A stretch of 38,490 bases of DNA, taken from the NCBI GenBank assembly GCA_948663575.1, contig CAPNAV010000009.1:1-38490 (forward strand), written 5' to 3'. The position numbers and the translations under genes are program-made. The notes under the pieces were generated by a model, which was given only the letters and a program-made list of their open reading frames with translations, had not been told where the DNA came from and did no database searches. Below, one piece after another: positions 1 through 5,733 of the stretch (positions are counted from its first letter, which is position 1; each line of letters begins with the position of its first letter). The DNA comes from an uncultured Candidatus Saccharibacteria bacterium. Its GTDB lineage: Bacteria > Patescibacteriota > Saccharimonadia > Saccharimonadales > Saccharimonadaceae.

Positions 1-54
1 ATGGTCACGCCAATATTTGCATGTGCATCATCAACTTCATCATCGCTCACCAAA
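1..54 (-). pseudogene. Partial FISUMP-like cassette C4, 5' end only (runs off window)
   Basis: Read on the minus strand, the sequence from base 54 begins with the same core (TTTGGTGAGCGATGA, 54 down to 40) that opens the cassettes at 262 and 4384. It continues in frame as LVSDDEVDDAHANIGVT to the window edge. There is no ribosome binding site, start codon or signal peptide in front of it. It is oriented head-to-head with the next cassette, about 210 bp away. The core match is direct; calling it the same cassette family is inference, because the 3' end is outside the window. Confidence 0.7.
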
Positions 55-261
55 TATAAATGAATGCTTAGCGCTGAACTTCCTTTTTTGTGAAAATAAA
101 AATGTCTTTCAAAATGCCCGAGGTGCGAACTGGTGAGGATAGTGGATGAAGAAAACGGGGTGTCGTCTTGGAATATAAAGCAAAGCTTTCTGTTCGCTCG
201 GTTCTCTACGACGGAGCGAAAAAATCAGAGCAAATCCTGTTTTTCTTTTGATTTTTTACCT

Positions 262-276
262 TTTGGTGAGCGATGA
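262..276 (+). repeat. Cassette 5' core, copy C1
   Basis: The 15-mer TTTGGTGAGCGATGA occurs here, at 4384-4398 (+) and at 54-40 (-). The 13-mer TTGGTGAGCGATG also occurs at 949-961 (+). All copies are in the reading frame L-V-S-D. Sequence upstream of each copy is unrelated, so the core marks a sharp boundary. Confidence 0.85.
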
Positions 277-550
277 TAGCTCGGTCTGGACGCCGACTTT
301 ACCAAACGGAACAGGAGCTACGCATAATATTTGCCTAAACCCATTATTCTTTTGGTTATCGTCATATATATCAACCAATACTCTTGGTATAGTATATGAC
401 GCAGAAGGAATGTATTCATCCTCAGCTTCTAAGACAAGCGGTTCTGCATATTTTTTATCAGTAAACCATGAGGATCTTAATACGATGCGTACTCTATTAC
501 GAGGCTTTGCCTATTCCCTCCGCTGCCTAGTCTCTACTAATAATGGATAA
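263..550 (+). pseudogene. Silent cassette C1: C-terminal FISUMP-like surface domain without N-terminus
   Basis: An open frame of about 95 residues starts at the shared 5' core (LVSDDSS) and ends SLRCLVSTNNG-stop. It shares with cassette C2 the scattered pattern LVSD, W, LP-G, THN, L-PLF, then an SSSA...AYFLSV stretch and the terminal LRCLVSTNN. This resembles the C-terminal end of FISUMP (Fibrobacter succinogenes major paralogous) domains, which have a WSSTA..YYL..F pattern ending in (S/L)RC. It lacks a signal peptide, a pilin-like N-terminus, a promoter and an SD site; an upstream in-frame TTG at 248 has no ribosome site. The middle differs strongly from C2 while both ends are nearly identical in DNA. 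I read it as a non-expressed donor or remnant; a degraded ordinary gene is the alternative. Confidence 0.7.
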
Positions 551-558
551 TGATAAAG
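516..558 (+). repeat. Cassette 3' core, copy C1
   Basis: A 29-nt block starting CCCTCCGCTGCC and ending ACTAATAAT, one variable purine, then GATAATGATA is shared with 4674-4713 (+) and 38477-38438 (-). C1 and the window-end copy also share the following AAG. Identity continues beyond the TAA stop at 548-550, so coding selection alone does not explain it. Confidence 0.9.
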
Positions 559-672
559 ATTTTTAAAACATTTTCTATAGTATTTTTTGAGCCAAAGATT
601 CAGAAAAAACCACATATTTTCGTTTCAAAAACGAGGCATTTTTTACTTTGTACAAAACCCCAAAAACCGAAC

Positions 673-698
673 AAAACCTGATCTGCGGATCAAGTTTT
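673..698. terminator. Possible bidirectional terminator hairpin
   Basis: An AAAACCTGATC arm pairs with GATCAAGTTTT around a TGCG loop, with one mismatch. An A-rich left flank and T-rich right arm would let it work in either direction. It lies about 120 bp after the C1 stop. Confidence 0.4.
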
Positions 699-739
699 AG
701 GATATTTTGAGATATCGCCACCCCTGTTAACCATTTTTA

Positions 740-765
740 AAACCTTAAACCTAGGTTTAAGGTTT
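740..765. repeat. 26-bp perfect palindrome
   Basis: The sequence is exactly self-complementary over 26 bases, centred on CCTAGG, with arms AAACCTTAAACCT. No T-run follows, so it is not a normal terminator. A dimeric protein site or a cruciform-prone element are possibilities; the function is unknown. Confidence 0.8.
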
Positions 766-818
766 ACCCGAACAGAGAGTTCTGGTTATTTTTCTTGTAT
801 TTCTTGATATTTTTCTAG

Positions 819-886
819 GAATTTTACTGTCAAAAAGAACCTTAGTTTCTAAGAACTTTACTATCAAAGAAGATCTAAGTTTCTAA
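819..886. repeat. Tandem duplication of a 34-bp unit
   Basis: Unit 1 (819-852) and unit 2 (853-886) are directly adjacent, equal in length and match at 27 of 34 positions; both end AGTTTCTAA. There is no open frame through them. Confidence 0.7.
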
Positions 887-948
887 GTTTTTAGTTATAG
901 AAATACTCACATTATTCTAAAAAGAATTGTAGATTTTTGCTTAATTTC

Positions 949-961
949 TTGGTGAGCGATG
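949..961 (+). repeat. Orphan cassette 5' core C3
   Basis: TTGGTGAGCGATG is followed by GTACTAGCGG, giving LVSDGTSGL then a TGA stop. No cassette body or 3' core follows: the convergent gene on the minus strand ends 36 bp further on. It looks like a cassette truncated to its first about 25 bases. Confidence 0.6.
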
Positions 962-996
962 GTACTAGCGGTTTATGATTTGAGATTGTTTGATTG

Positions 997-1824
997 TTAG
1001 CGAAAAAGTACGGCGGCAGCGGAAGCTGGGAGGGGATTTTTGGGGTTATAGAGATTGAGCGCAGCAACTTTGGCGGCGAGTTGCCCGGACCAGAGCGAGA
1101 TTGGGGTGTATTCTGTATCGACAATAGGCGTGGTGATAATTTGGCCGTTATGAGCAATGATAATATTACCTTCATGGAAAGTGAGAATTGTTGTGGAGTA
1201 AGTAAGGGTGAATTTATGTAAAGTTTCGACGATTGGGATAAGTGGCTGCGAAAGCATAATCATCTTGGGATAATAGATTGCGCGAAAGATTTTTTGGAGC
1301 TGAAGCATGGAGCAGCATAGAAAGAGCTGAGGATGAGTAAGGATTGATTGGAAGCTTTCGGCGAGTAGATCGACGGAGTCTCGAGTAATAAGTAAGGATT
1401 TAGGCGGCATACTGCTGGAATTGATACCGCTAGTAATGGCGTCGCTAATTGCGATGGCAGTGGAGGAGTTTTTTGAGAGATCGCCGGCAAGGACAGTGAA
1501 GTCGCTAGAGCTAAAAGCTTCATTGAGCTGAGATGATTTAGCGAAAGAACCACTGATAGTGGAAGGGGTAAAATTAAGGTTGGTGATTGGCGGCAACTGC
1601 CCACGTAGTGCATCGGGCAAGAAAATCTGGACATTTTGTAGTGGGAAGGTTTGGTTTAAAAATTCGCCGATTCGAACGATGGCATGAAAGTTTTGACTAT
1701 TACCGCCGATAACATTAATGTGGCCGGTTTTTTGCTCGGGAATATTCCAGATTAAGTCTTCAAAAAGCGGCTTGGTTTGTTTTTGCCAATATGAAAAGTC
1801 GGAATTAATGGTAGCGAAAGCCAT
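997..1824 (-). CDS. Ribokinase-like protein, possibly NAD(P)H-hydrate dehydratase-related
   Basis: A 275-residue protein. The segments HINVIGGNSQNFHAIVRIGE near the N-terminus and FTVLAGDLSKN further on resemble the nucleotide-binding core of YjeF/NnrD C-terminal domains, which repair hydrated NAD(P)H. The GTGD motif expected near the C-terminus is not seen; the equivalent stretch reads SLWSGQLAAKVA, so activity is doubtful. The ATG at 1824 lies two bases after the exodeoxyribonuclease III stop (TGATCATG), which suggests translational coupling. A TTG at 1830 would add two residues. It is the last gene of the smpB operon. The family assignment is a weak inference from fold-like motifs. Confidence 0.6.
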   Translation of the reverse strand: MAFATINSDFSYWQKQTKPLFEDLIWNIPEQKTGHINVIGGNSQNFHAIVRIGEFLNQTFPLQNVQIFLPDALRGQLPPITNLNFTPSTISGSFAKSSQLNEAFSSSDFTVLAGDLSKNSSTAIAISDAITSGINSSSMPPKSLLITRDSVDLLAESFQSILTHPQLFLCCSMLQLQKIFRAIYYPKMIMLSQPLIPIVETLHKFTLTYSTTILTFHEGNIIIAHNGQIITTPIVDTEYTPISLWSGQLAAKVAALNLYNPKNPLPASAAAVLFR

Positions 1825-1826
1825 GA

Positions 1827-2624
1827 TCAAAACTCCAATGTAATTGAAACCGGGCAGTGGTCTGACCCCATAATGTGATCATGGATTTCGGCGGAATCAA
1901 GATATGGGAGCAGGCTCTCCGAGATTAGGAAATAATCAATACGCCAACCAATATTGCGTTCGCGACAGTGTGACCAATGCGACCACCAAGTGTATTTTTG
2001 TTGGCTAGGAAAGAAATACCGAAAAGTATCCACGAAGCCGGCGCTGAGGAGATTGCGAATACCTTGGCGTTCCTCGTTGGTATAGCCAGCGCTGCGCTCG
2101 TTATCGTCGGGTTGGGCAAGGTCGAGGGGTGTATGGGCGGCGTTAAAATCACCACAAATAATCACGGGTTTACTAGCTTCGAGACCTTTGAGATGTTGCA
2201 ATAATGCTGGATCCCAGATATTTGCACGGAGGGGAAGCCTGGATAGATCGCTCTTGCTATTGGGCACATAAACGTTGACTAGATAGAAGTTAGGAAATTC
2301 AAGAGTCTGGATGCGCCCCTCGAGCAGAGGGTTGCCATGTTTGTCATCAGCCCAAGGATATGCTGTCTGGAGGTTGGGCAGAAAGGTATTGTGAATATTT
2401 AGGGGTTGAATTTTAGTAAAGATGGCGGTACCAGAATATCCAGGACGCTCGGCGCTATTCCAGATTTCTAAGTATTCCGGAAGGTCAACTTCGGCTTGAC
2501 CGGGTTTGGCTTTGGTTTCTTGTAGACAAAGAATATCTGGTTGTTCGGAATTCATAAAATCCTGAAAGGTGCCACGTTTTAGACCGGCGCGCAGGCCATT
2601 AACATTCCAAGAATAGAGTTTCAT
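1827..2624 (-). CDS. xth: Exodeoxyribonuclease III (AP endonuclease)
   Basis: A 265-residue enzyme of the exonuclease-endonuclease-phosphatase family that nicks DNA at abasic sites and trims 3' ends in base excision repair. All signature residues are visible: N7 in YSWNVNGLRA, E36 in LQET, Y119 in NVYVPNS, D159 and N161 in GDFNAA, D230 in GWRIDYFL, and the terminal SDH (D255, H256). The ATG at 2624 follows a strong AAGGAGGG site. The gene is 25 bp downstream of smpB and its stop touches the next gene, so the three form one transcript. ExoA is an alternative name; the subfamily was not resolved. Confidence 0.95.
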   Translation of the reverse strand: MKLYSWNVNGLRAGLKRGTFQDFMNSEQPDILCLQETKAKPGQAEVDLPEYLEIWNSAERPGYSGTAIFTKIQPLNIHNTFLPNLQTAYPWADDKHGNPLLEGRIQTLEFPNFYLVNVYVPNSKSDLSRLPLRANIWDPALLQHLKGLEASKPVIICGDFNAAHTPLDLAQPDDNERSAGYTNEERQGIRNLLSAGFVDTFRYFFPSQQKYTWWSHWSHCRERNIGWRIDYFLISESLLPYLDSAEIHDHIMGSDHCPVSITLEF

Positions 2625-2649
2625 AAAGTTATTGCCCTCCTTTAGTTAA

Positions 2650-3063
2650 TTAATATCGACCGCGAGTGAGGTCGCGTTTTTTGATGGTTTCGCGTTTGTC
2701 GTATTTTTTCTTACCCTTACCGGTGGCGATGACGAGTTTAATATAGCGTCCACCGGCTAGGAGCTTGACCGGAACGAGCTGCATACAGTCTTGCTTAGCG
2801 CGCTCAAGACTAGCGAGCTGCTTTTTGGTAACAAGAAGCTTGAGATTTCTGGCGGTATCTGCGCCAAGAGTTAGATTGTTAAGCCATAATTCCCCTTTTT
2901 TGATGGTAACAAAAGATCCTTTGAGCTGGACATGATGATCGCGAATGAGACGAACTTCTAGACCAGAAAGTTGTAGACCGCAGATTAACTTCTCATCAAG
3001 CTGATAATCATAATGGGCGCGACGATTAACGGTGACCGTGTTGGGGGTTCTTGACTTTTTCAT
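2650..3063 (-). CDS. smpB: SsrA-binding protein SmpB
   Basis: A 137-residue tmRNA partner that delivers tmRNA to stalled ribosomes for trans-translation. Recognisable parts are NRRAHYDY at the start, the LSGLEVRLIR strand (usually TGTEVKSLR), the middle KGELWLNN region, and the C-terminal KGKKKYDKRETIKKRD tail that folds in the ribosomal A site. Some usual residues are replaced in the second strand, as in divergent CPR copies. It is the first gene of the smpB-xth-ribokinase-like operon. Its -10 element ends six bases before the ATG, so the mRNA is probably leaderless. It is divergent from the glycosyltransferase with only 30 bp between starts. Confidence 0.93.
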   Translation of the reverse strand: MKKSRTPNTVTVNRRAHYDYQLDEKLICGLQLSGLEVRLIRDHHVQLKGSFVTIKKGELWLNNLTLGADTARNLKLLVTKKQLASLERAKQDCMQLVPVKLLAGGRYIKLVIATGKGKKKYDKRETIKKRDLTRGRY

Positions 3064-3069
3064 ATAGCT

Positions 3070-3078
3070 ATTATACCA
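3070..3078 (-). promoter_or_regulatory. Leaderless-type promoter of smpB (TGG-TATAAT)
   Basis: On the minus strand TGG-TATAAT is followed by exactly six bases (AGCTAT) and the smpB ATG. On the plus strand the same bases read TATTATA, 18-20 bp before the glycosyltransferase ATG, so the element may be used in both directions. No good -35 is seen on either strand. Confidence 0.65.
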
Positions 3079-3093
3079 TGAAAGTGAATAATT

Positions 3094-4398
3094 ATGAGAA
3101 TTGCGATTACTTCAGATTTATATTACCCAATGACGAATGGCGTGGCGGTTTTTGCGCATAATCTAGCGAAAGGCTTGGCGAAACAGGGGCATGAGGTAAT
3201 GGTGCTTTGCCCGAGTTTTACGGGTAAGCCACATCGCACGAAGCGTGATGGAGTGACAACTATCTATATGCGTTCAATTCGATTTCCTTTTTACCCTGAT
3301 CAAATAAATGCGGTACCTAATAATAAAGAAATACTTGGTATGCCTTTGCCAAGGTTGGCTTATAGATATGGCTTGTGGATTACGATTGATCCCTATCTAG
3401 AGATGAAGCGTGCACTTGATAAATTTCGGCCGGATGTAATTCATAATCAGACGGCAGAAATGATTGCGATTGCGACGAGGAGGTATGCAAAAAAACGCGA
3501 TATACCAATGGTGAGTACTGGACATGCGTATCCCGATAATATGACGAGTCAGATTAAGCTTTTAAAGCCAATTAAGCGTCCGGTCGATGCTATTCTGAGA
3601 GCATATATGGCGAGTTTTCTAAAACATTCGGAGTATGCGACGATGCCGACGGAATTGGCGATTGACGACTTGGTGCCTAAAAATAGACGACGTTTTAAGG
3701 TGCCGGTGGAGCCACTTTCAAATGGAGTTGATTTAACGCAGTTTACGGTTGGAAAACCAAATCAGAGAGTGATGCGAAGATTTCATTTAGATAATAATAA
3801 ACCGCGAGTACTATATGTGGGGAGAGTGGATCCAGAAAAGAGCATTGGAAATGTAATTATGTCTTTTGCTGGAGTACTTGAAAAAGTGCCTGAAGCTGAG
3901 TTGGTGATTGTGGGGGATGGAATTGATCGTAGTCATCTGGTGGATTTAACGAAATCGCTGGGGCTAGAAAAATCAGTGCGCTTCTTGGGTAGGATAATGT
4001 TGCCTGATGTGGTGGATATTTATCGCGCGTCAACGGTGTTTGCTACGGCAAGTGAAACGGAGACTCAGGGTATCGTTTTGATTGAGGCAGCGGCGACGGG
4101 ATTGCCTCTGGTGGCGGTGGATGCTGGAGCAGTGCGTGAGCTATGTCAAGACGGAAAGAACGGTATTTTGTGCAGAAAAGGCGATCTTGAGGAAATGACG
4201 AATGCCTTGACAAAGATTTTGACTAACAAGAAACTGCAACAGAAATATGGGCAGACGAGCTTGGAAGTGGCTAAAAAACATGACCTTGGGCAAACTTTAA
4301 AACGTTTCGTAGAAATATATGAAGAGGCTATAAAGCTAAAAAATAAGAAAGTTAAGGAGAAGAAGGATTTTATGCAGCGGATTTTTGGTGAGCGATGA
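3094..4398 (+). CDS. GT4-family glycosyltransferase
   Basis: A 434-residue GT-B enzyme transferring sugar from a nucleotide donor, probably to a membrane lipid or envelope glycan. The N-terminal acceptor domain starts MRIAITSDLYYPMTNGV with the usual glycine-rich loop. The C-terminal donor domain has VLYVGRVDPEKS (239-250), ELVIVGDG and the EX7E motif at E323/E331 in SETETQGIVLIEAAATGLP. It resembles the MgtA/PimB group; substrate is not predictable. The last codons (FGER-stop, 4387-4398) lie within the 5' core of cassette C2, so the present C-terminus and stop codon are supplied by the cassette junction. The original C-terminus may therefore have been replaced. Confidence 0.88.
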   Translation: MRIAITSDLYYPMTNGVAVFAHNLAKGLAKQGHEVMVLCPSFTGKPHRTKRDGVTTIYMRSIRFPFYPDQINAVPNNKEILGMPLPRLAYRYGLWITIDPYLEMKRALDKFRPDVIHNQTAEMIAIATRRYAKKRDIPMVSTGHAYPDNMTSQIKLLKPIKRPVDAILRAYMASFLKHSEYATMPTELAIDDLVPKNRRRFKVPVEPLSNGVDLTQFTVGKPNQRVMRRFHLDNNKPRVLYVGRVDPEKSIGNVIMSFAGVLEKVPEAELVIVGDGIDRSHLVDLTKSLGLEKSVRFLGRIMLPDVVDIYRASTVFATASETETQGIVLIEAAATGLPLVAVDAGAVRELCQDGKNGILCRKGDLEEMTNALTKILTNKKLQQKYGQTSLEVAKKHDLGQTLKRFVEIYEEAIKLKNKKVKEKKDFMQRIFGER

Positions 4399-4708
4399 GA
4401 GTGGCGATGGAACTTGGAGCGGTCCTAACGGAGGTGTAACGCTGCCGAGAGGCGCTAATTCAACACATAATGGCGGTCTATCATCACTTTTTACAACGAG
4501 AATCGGCTCTAATTATATCATAGAAGATGAGGCGCTACTGGAGATTGAAAATCGAGGTCGTTCCGGTTATTTATGGTCATCAACTGCCATAGATTCTGGA
4601 TACAGCTATTATTTCGATTTAAGTAATCATCGCTCACTCCCCTCTGCGCGCGATCTTCGCACTTTTTCTTTTTCCCTCCGCTGCCTAGTCTCTACTAATA
4701 ATAGATAA
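4385..4708 (+). pseudogene. Silent cassette C2: FISUMP-like C-terminal domain fused to the glycosyltransferase 3' end
   Basis: About 107 codons in a frame different from the preceding gene, opening at the shared core as LVSDESGDGTWSGPNGG. It includes THNGGLSSLF, the FISUMP-like GYLWSSTA...YSYYFDLS stretch, and ends SFSLRCLVSTNNR-stop. There is no independent promoter, SD or signal sequence; the TTG at 4385 lacks a ribosome site. The core's TGA terminates the glycosyltransferase. The domain type, with a C-type-lectin-like fold in related families, is typical of exposed variable proteins; silent-donor status is inferred from the missing N-terminus and conserved ends. Confidence 0.75.
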
Positions 4709-4713
4709 TGATA
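4674..4713 (+). repeat. Cassette 3' core, copy C2
   Basis: The same 29-nt block plus GATAATGATA as at 516-555, differing only at the variable purine (A here). It extends five bases beyond the TAA at 4706-4708. Confidence 0.9.
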
Positions 4714-4749
4714 GATAATTGAAGACTGAAAAAGTATCTTGTTGCAGTT

Positions 4750-5514
4750 TTATGTATCTTTAAGAAAATCTAGGATTAGCTGTGCGGTTTCTGCGGGCTT
4801 TTCATAATTATGTAGATGCCCGGAATTGGGTATAAAACTTACTTTGGCGTTGATTTTTTGAGCAAGATTCATAGTAGCCTTTTGGCTAATGAGCCGGTCG
4901 TGGGCGCCAGCAATCAGGAGAGTGTCTTTGTTAAAATCAAAATCAGTAATAGCGTACATTGATGAAAATTTAGCAGCAGCAACAGTATGCTTCTTTTTGG
5001 GCGGATTGTTTTTACTGCAAACAGCGGTAGCGGCCATGGTGTCTCGTAATAATGCGTGATTTCCGATTCTATCTAATGTCTCACGATCTTTTACGAATAA
5101 AAATGTTGTCGTCATAGTGTCGACAATGCGACGAGGAAAAAATGCGGAAAGAGGCGAAATGGCAGAGATAGCTGGCGATGGTTTTTGGGAGATGGGAGAT
5201 AATAGAACTAGCTTTTGATGGATGGACTTTGGGTGGTAGCTAGCGGTAGCGGCAGCGATAATCGACCCCATTGAATGCCCGATAAGAATGGGCGAGGATA
5301 AATTATGATTTGCAATATAATCGTTTATAAAATTAGCATAGGCTATTGGAGAATATACCGGAAGTGGTTTAGCGCCGGCAAAAGGTGGAATAGAGGGTGT
5401 GTGGACACGATAACCGGCTGTCTCTAATATATCAGCGATAGCTTTGAGCCCACTAGGAGCACCGCGAAAGCCGTGAATTAAAATTATGTCTGAATCACTG
5501 GGCTGCTTGTGCAT
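4750..5514 (-). CDS. Alpha/beta-fold hydrolase
   Basis: A 254-residue serine hydrolase. It starts with the oxyanion strand DIILIHGFRGAPSG, then the nucleophile elbow GHSMGS, the acid in AGAHDRLIS and the catalytic histidine in PNSGHLHNYEKP, in canonical order. Esterase or lipase-type activity on an acyl ester is likely; the substrate is unknown. It follows the glutaredoxin-like gene by 12 bp and probably ends the ctp transcript. No clear SD precedes the ATG. Its 3' end is 29-40 bp from the convergent C2 cassette. Confidence 0.85.
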   Translation of the reverse strand: MHKQPSDSDIILIHGFRGAPSGLKAIADILETAGYRVHTPSIPPFAGAKPLPVYSPIAYANFINDYIANHNLSSPILIGHSMGSIIAAATASYHPKSIHQKLVLLSPISQKPSPAISAISPLSAFFPRRIVDTMTTTFLFVKDRETLDRIGNHALLRDTMAATAVCSKNNPPKKKHTVAAAKFSSMYAITDFDFNKDTLLIAGAHDRLISQKATMNLAQKINAKVSFIPNSGHLHNYEKPAETAQLILDFLKDT

Positions 5515-5526
5515 TGACTATGTGTA

Positions 5527-5733
5527 TTAAGCAACTTCTTTAAGAGCCTTTTTAATGGCTGCTCGATCGAATCCGACAATTTGCTGACCGTTAATGTCTG
5601 TGACTGGTACAGCGGTGATTGGGAATGGGGCGTCGTTTGCGCTAACTTCTTGATATTCGATGCCTTCGTGGTCTAGCCAATCCATAAGGGCGTGGCAGTA
5701 AAGGCAGGTTGGGGTAGTATAAACTGTAATCAT
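5527..5733 (-). CDS. Small glutaredoxin/NrdH-like thiol-disulfide protein
   Basis: A 68-residue thioredoxin-fold protein, shorter than typical glutaredoxin. The active site CLYC sits in TTPTCLYCHALMDWL near residues 10-13. The cis-proline is in ITAVPVTDINGQ, followed by the IVGFD glutathione/loop region. It probably reduces protein disulfides; the partner is unknown. Its ATG overlaps the ctp stop by one base (TAATG), so translation is coupled. Confidence 0.9.
   Translation of the reverse strand: MITVYTTPTCLYCHALMDWLDHEGIEYQEVSANDAPFPITAVPVTDINGQQIVGFDRAAIKKALKEVA

Larger units (their letters stand above)
551..948. other. Non-coding stretch after cassette C1
   Basis: About 400 bp with no credible gene. 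It contains a hairpin at 673-698, a 26-bp perfect palindrome at 740-765 and a tandem 34-bp duplication at 819-886, and ends at the orphan cassette core at 949. Confidence 0.6.

Noticed and set aside
4625..4640. CATCGCTCAC inside cassette C2, reverse complement of 10 bases of the 5' core
   Set aside because: It is in frame coding sequence (NHRSL) and short; could be coincidence. Not enough to claim an internal inverted site.
262..4713. Diversity-generating retroelement explaining the variable cassettes
   Set aside because: No reverse transcriptase, template repeat or adenine-specific variation is visible in the window; variation includes insertions and whole-body divergence.
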